The notes under the pieces are model-generated. The model was not told the origin of the DNA. It made no database searches and saw nothing but the letters and a program-made list of their open reading frames with translations. A DNA stretch of 8,863 nt from the NCBI GenBank assembly GCA_903854305.1, contig CAINWC010000368.1, positions 1 through 8,863 of the forward strand, read 5' to 3'. The DNA comes from an uncultured Pseudomonadota bacterium. GTDB taxonomy: Bacteria > Pseudomonadota > Gammaproteobacteria > Burkholderiales > Methylophilaceae. Every line of letters begins with the position of its first letter. Positions within the stretch are counted from its first letter, which is position 1. Position numbers and translations under genes: made by a program. Of this stretch, positions 6,702 through 8,863 are shown piece after piece.

Positions 6702-6706
6702 GGAGG
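6702..6706 (+). promoter_or_regulatory. Strong ribosome binding site deciding the fdsG TTG start
   Basis: GGAGG lies seven bases before the TTG at 6714. No ATG in frame exists nearby until residue 18 (Met), so this site fixes TTG as the start codon. Confidence 0.85.
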
Positions 6707-6713
6707 AATTAGT

Positions 6714-7175
6714 TTGCAAGCTTTACAAACACAAATAGATGCCTTGATCAGTCAGCATCAAAACATGCCGGGCGCACTGTTGCCATTGCTGCATGCTATT
6801 CAAGATAACGTTGGTTATGTGCCAGAATCTTCCTACAAAAGTATTGCTAAAGCCTTGAGTTTATCTGTGGCTGAAGTACATGGTGTCGTCACTTTTTACC
6901 ATCATTTCCGGACACATAAAGCTGGTCGCCATATTTTGCAAATCTGCCGCGCTGAATCTTGCCAGTCTATGGGTTCTGAAGCGTTAGAAGCGCACGCTAA
7001 AAAATGTTTAAATGTTGATTATCACCAAACCACTACTGACGAAGCCATTACTTTAGAACCTGTATATTGCTTAGGTAATTGTGCGCTATCTCCGGCTGTA
7101 ATGCTAGATGATGAGATTTTTGGACGTGTATCTGCCGCAGATTTAGAGGCATTAATTGCAGAGGCGAAGGCATAA
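6714..7175 (+). CDS. fdsG: NAD-dependent formate dehydrogenase gamma subunit (NuoE-like, 2Fe-2S)
   Basis: FdsG is the small thioredoxin-fold 2Fe-2S subunit of the soluble NAD+-dependent formate dehydrogenase, homologous to NuoE of complex I. It works with FdsB to hand electrons to NAD+. The 153-residue protein has an N-terminal helical part and a C-terminal 2Fe-2S domain with the four expected ligands Cys78-x4-Cys83 (CRAESC) and Cys119-x3-Cys123 (CLGNC). Family blocks such as [10 protein letters not shown] (56-65) are clear. The start is TTG at 6714, supported by a strong ribosome binding site. The stop is one base before the ATG of fdsB. NuoE of complex I or a hydrogenase HoxE-like subunit are alternatives. 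The FdsB-type partner with its long N-terminal extension and the molybdenum genes next door favour formate dehydrogenase. Confidence 0.9.
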   Translation: MQALQTQIDALISQHQNMPGALLPLLHAIQDNVGYVPESSYKSIAKALSLSVAEVHGVVTFYHHFRTHKAGRHILQICRAESCQSMGSEALEAHAKKCLNVDYHQTTTDEAITLEPVYCLGNCALSPAVMLDDEIFGRVSAADLEALIAEAKA

Positions 7176-7176
7176 A

Positions 7177-8709
7177 ATGACCACTAAAGTATACATTCCG
7201 CGCGACTCAAGTGCGCTTTCGATGGGCGCTGAAAAAGTTGCGGCTGCCATTGCCTTAGAAGCAAAAAAGCGTAGCTTAGATGTTGAGATTATTCGCAATG
7301 GTTCGCGTGGCCTTTATTGGCTGGAAACCATGGTAGAAGTGGCGACTGATCAAGGTCGCGTTGCTTATGGACCGGTTAAAGTGAAAGACGTTACCTCGCT
7401 ATTTGATGCCGACTTTTTAAATGCAAAGTCTCATGCCTTGAGTTTGGGTTTGACTGAAGAAATTGATTGGCTCAAAAAACAGCAGCGTTTAACTTTTGCA
7501 CGAGTCGGTATCACAGACCCGATTTCACTGACAGATTACATTGCACACGATGGTTATAAAGGGCTGAAAAATGCACTTGTGCTATCAGGCGCAGACATTG
7601 TGAAGACTGTGACAGACTCTGGACTGCGCGGTCGTGGCGGCGCGGCTTTCCCTACAGGCATTAAATGGAAAACCGTATTAGGTTGCGAAGCTGAACAAAA
7701 GTACATCGTATGTAATGCGGATGAAGGCGATTCAGGTACGTTTTCAGATCGCATGATTATGGAAAATGATCCATATGTGCTGATAGAAGGCATGACCATT
7801 GCCGGAATTGCTGTTGGCGCGACGCAAGGTTATATCTATTTGCGTTCAGAATATCCACATGCGCTAGTCGCACTAAATGCTGCAATTGCATCAGCCGTTC
7901 AAGCGGGTTACTTGGGTGACAATGTTTTAGCTAGTGGCAAAGCGTTTCATCTAGAAGTACGCCGTGCTGCGGGTGCTTATGTATGTGGTGAGGAAACTTC
8001 ATTACTAGAAAGTTTAGAGGGCAAGCGTGGTGTCGTGCGCTTTAAACCACCATTGCCAGCAATAGAAGGTTTATTTGGTAAGCCTACCGTTGTGAATAAT
8101 GTGATTTCACTTGCCACCGTGCCTATCATTTTAGATAAAGGCGCGCAATATTATGCTGATTATGGCATGGGTCGTTCACGCGGTACTTTGCCGATTCAGT
8201 TGGCAGGTAATCTCAAACACGGCGGGCTAGTAGAGCTAGCTTTTGGTATTACCTTGCGCGAGTTGCTTTATGATTATGGCGGTGGTTCAGCCACTGGCAA
8301 GCCAATTCGTGCGGTGCAAGTAGGTGGTCCATTGGGTGCATTTTTGCCAGAAAGCCAATTTGACACGCCTTTGGATTACGAAGAGTTCACTAAAATTTGG
8401 GCAGTATTAGGTCATGGCGGTATCGTGGCATTTGACGATACGGTTGATATGGCCAAAATGGCACGTTATGCCTTTGAGTTTTGTGCGATTGAGTCTTGCG
8501 GAAAATGTACGCCTTGCCGCATAGGTTCTACCCGTGGAGTTGAAGTGATTGATAAAATCATCGCTGGTAAAGACACTGTTAAAAATATAAAACTGGTGCG
8601 CGATTTAAGCGACACCATGTTGAATGGTTCATTGTGCGCTTTGGGTGGCATGACGCCTTATCCGGTATTAAGCGCGATGAATCACTTCCCAGAAGACTTT
8701 GGGGTCTAG
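7177..8709 (+). CDS. fdsB: NAD-dependent formate dehydrogenase beta subunit (NuoF-like, FMN and 4Fe-4S)
   Basis: FdsB carries FMN and a 4Fe-4S cluster and reduces NAD+ with electrons from formate oxidation. The 510-residue protein has an N-terminal extension of about 105 residues, typical of FdsB/HoxF-type proteins and absent from ordinary NuoF. The NuoF core follows, with the glycine-rich NADH-binding loop RGRGGAAFPTGIKW (151-164) and the FMN-binding block CNADEGDSGTFSDR (179-192). GAYVCGEETSLLES (266-279) and the cluster ligands Cys441-x2-Cys444-x2-Cys447 plus Cys487 come next. The extension lacks cysteines until Cys170, so it has no 2Fe-2S site of its own. I chose the ATG at 7177, with AAGG six bases upstream, over a TTG at 7156 that would overlap fdsG. 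It is one base from fdsG, so the two are co-translated. Repeats follow the stop codon. Confidence 0.92.
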   Translation: MTTKVYIPRDSSALSMGAEKVAAAIALEAKKRSLDVEIIRNGSRGLYWLETMVEVATDQGRVAYGPVKVKDVTSLFDADFLNAKSHALSLGLTEEIDWLKKQQRLTFARVGITDPISLTDYIAHDGYKGLKNALVLSGADIVKTVTDSGLRGRGGAAFPTGIKWKTVLGCEAEQKYIVCNADEGDSGTFSDRMIMENDPYVLIEGMTIAGIAVGATQGYIYLRSEYPHALVALNAAIASAVQAGYLGDNVLASGKAFHLEVRRAAGAYVCGEETSLLESLEGKRGVVRFKPPLPAIEGLFGKPTVVNNVISLATVPIILDKGAQYYADYGMGRSRGTLPIQLAGNLKHGGLVELAFGITLRELLYDYGGGSATGKPIRAVQVGGPLGAFLPESQFDTPLDYEEFTKIWAVLGHGGIVAFDDTVDMAKMARYAFEFCAIESCGKCTPCRIGSTRGVEVIDKIIAGKDTVKNIKLVRDLSDTMLNGSLCALGGMTPYPVLSAMNHFPEDFGV

Positions 8710-8751
8710 AAAAATTAAGGGGCTAGAAAACTTTGGTGTCTAGAAAACTTA
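8696..8751. repeat. Short repeats duplicating the end of fdsB
   Basis: A 22-bp segment at 8696-8717, which contains the last codons and the TAG stop of fdsB, recurs at 8730-8751 with two mismatches. A shorter related copy (GGGGCTAGAAAACTT) lies between them at 8719-8733. All share the core CTAGAAAA. They fill the start of the spacer between fdsB and the next gene, and look like an expansion of the gene's 3' end. Confidence 0.75.
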
Positions 8752-8805
8752 GCTATTTAAAAATCTACAATATAAAGATTTAAATTTAAAGAAAGCAAAA
8801 GCGAC

Positions 8806-8826
8806 GACCTAGATTTAACTTAGGTC
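8806..8826 (+). other. Hairpin just upstream of the next gene's ribosome binding site
   Basis: GACCTA at 8806-8811 pairs with TAGGTC at 8821-8826 around a nine-base loop. No T-tract follows, so it is not a terminator. It ends seven bases before the AGGAG of the gene starting at 8845, within the 135-bp spacer after fdsB. It could be a leader stem affecting mRNA stability or translation of that gene; six base pairs is modest support. Confidence 0.45.
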
Positions 8827-8832
8827 ATGAGC

Positions 8833-8837
8833 AGGAG
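8833..8837 (+). promoter_or_regulatory. Ribosome binding site for the gene at the right edge
   Basis: AGGAG lies seven bases before the ATG at 8845, a good Shine-Dalgarno match with ideal spacing. It is the main evidence that a gene starts there. Confidence 0.75.
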
Positions 8838-8844
8838 AGTTAAA

Positions 8845-8863
8845 ATGGACGATATTAAATACA
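8845..8863 (+). CDS. fdsA: Start of a truncated gene, probably formate dehydrogenase alpha subunit
   Basis: Six codons (MDDIKY) and one further base are visible before the window ends. A gene start is supported by the AGGAG site. The identity rests on position only: in known fdsGBACD operons the gene after fdsB is fdsA, the large catalytic subunit that binds bis-MGD and several iron-sulphur clusters and oxidises formate to CO2. The neighbouring MGD synthesis genes agree with this. The six residues themselves are not diagnostic. The 135-bp gap after fdsB is longer than expected inside a compact operon, so another gene is possible. Confidence 0.55.

Noticed and set aside
7156..7176. Longer fdsB starting at TTG 7156
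   Set aside because: It would overlap the end of fdsG and add seven residues (MQRRRHK) with no matching binding site. The ATG at 7177 has AAGG at proper distance.
6714..8709. fdsG and fdsB being nuoE and nuoF of complex I
   Set aside because: FdsB is about 510 residues with a long N-terminal extension, unlike NuoF of about 430. The upstream neighbours are molybdenum cofactor genes, not nuoABCD, and the next gene starts after a spacer.

Overview
The window looks like chromosomal DNA of a betaproteobacterium. The best guess is a Methylophilaceae-type methylotroph such as Methylotenera. This is an inference from the moderately AT-rich composition, the protein sequences, and an NAD-linked FdsGBA-type formate dehydrogenase beside molybdenum cofactor genes. 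No database search was possible. There are no RNA genes, CRISPR arrays, transposases or other mobile-element signs, and gene content is ordinary housekeeping and energy metabolism.

Layout. Six transcription-related blocks can be seen. (1) On the minus strand at the left edge is a thiol peroxidase of the Bcp/PrxQ family, with a 24-bp tandem repeat running over its stop codon. (2) On the minus strand, 662-2960, a TonB-like protein is followed by a membrane sensor histidine kinase; no response regulator and no exbB/exbD are in view. (3) On the minus strand, 3088-6639, four molybdenum cofactor genes lie in the order moaA-mobA-mobB-moeA. The last three are almost touching or overlapping, so they probably form an operon. 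(4) A short AT-rich divergent promoter region lies at 6640-6713. (5) On the plus strand, 6714-8709, are fdsG and fdsB, the NADH-forming diaphorase part of formate dehydrogenase. (6) At the right edge, after an unusual 135-bp spacer, a new gene starts at 8845 with a good ribosome binding site. By position it is probably fdsA, the molybdenum-containing catalytic subunit, but only six codons are visible.

How the genes fit together. FdsA-type formate dehydrogenases carry a bis-molybdopterin guanine dinucleotide (bis-MGD) cofactor. MoaA starts molybdopterin synthesis from GTP, MoeA inserts molybdate, MobA attaches GMP to make MGD, and MobB is a GTP-binding helper. The divergent arrangement therefore places cofactor supply back to back with the enzyme that consumes it. 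FdsG and FdsB pass electrons from the formate site through iron-sulphur clusters and FMN to NAD+. The fds genes have clear Shine-Dalgarno sequences, whereas the cofactor genes have none that I can see, which fits high enzyme output and low cofactor-enzyme output.

No clearly new multi-gene system is present. The points most worth a second look are small-scale: repeats at the 3' ends of two genes (bcp and fdsB), a three-armed mutually exclusive hairpin set between moeA and tonB, long A-tracts inside the kinase gene, and the apparent loss of the usual resolving cysteine in the peroxiredoxin.
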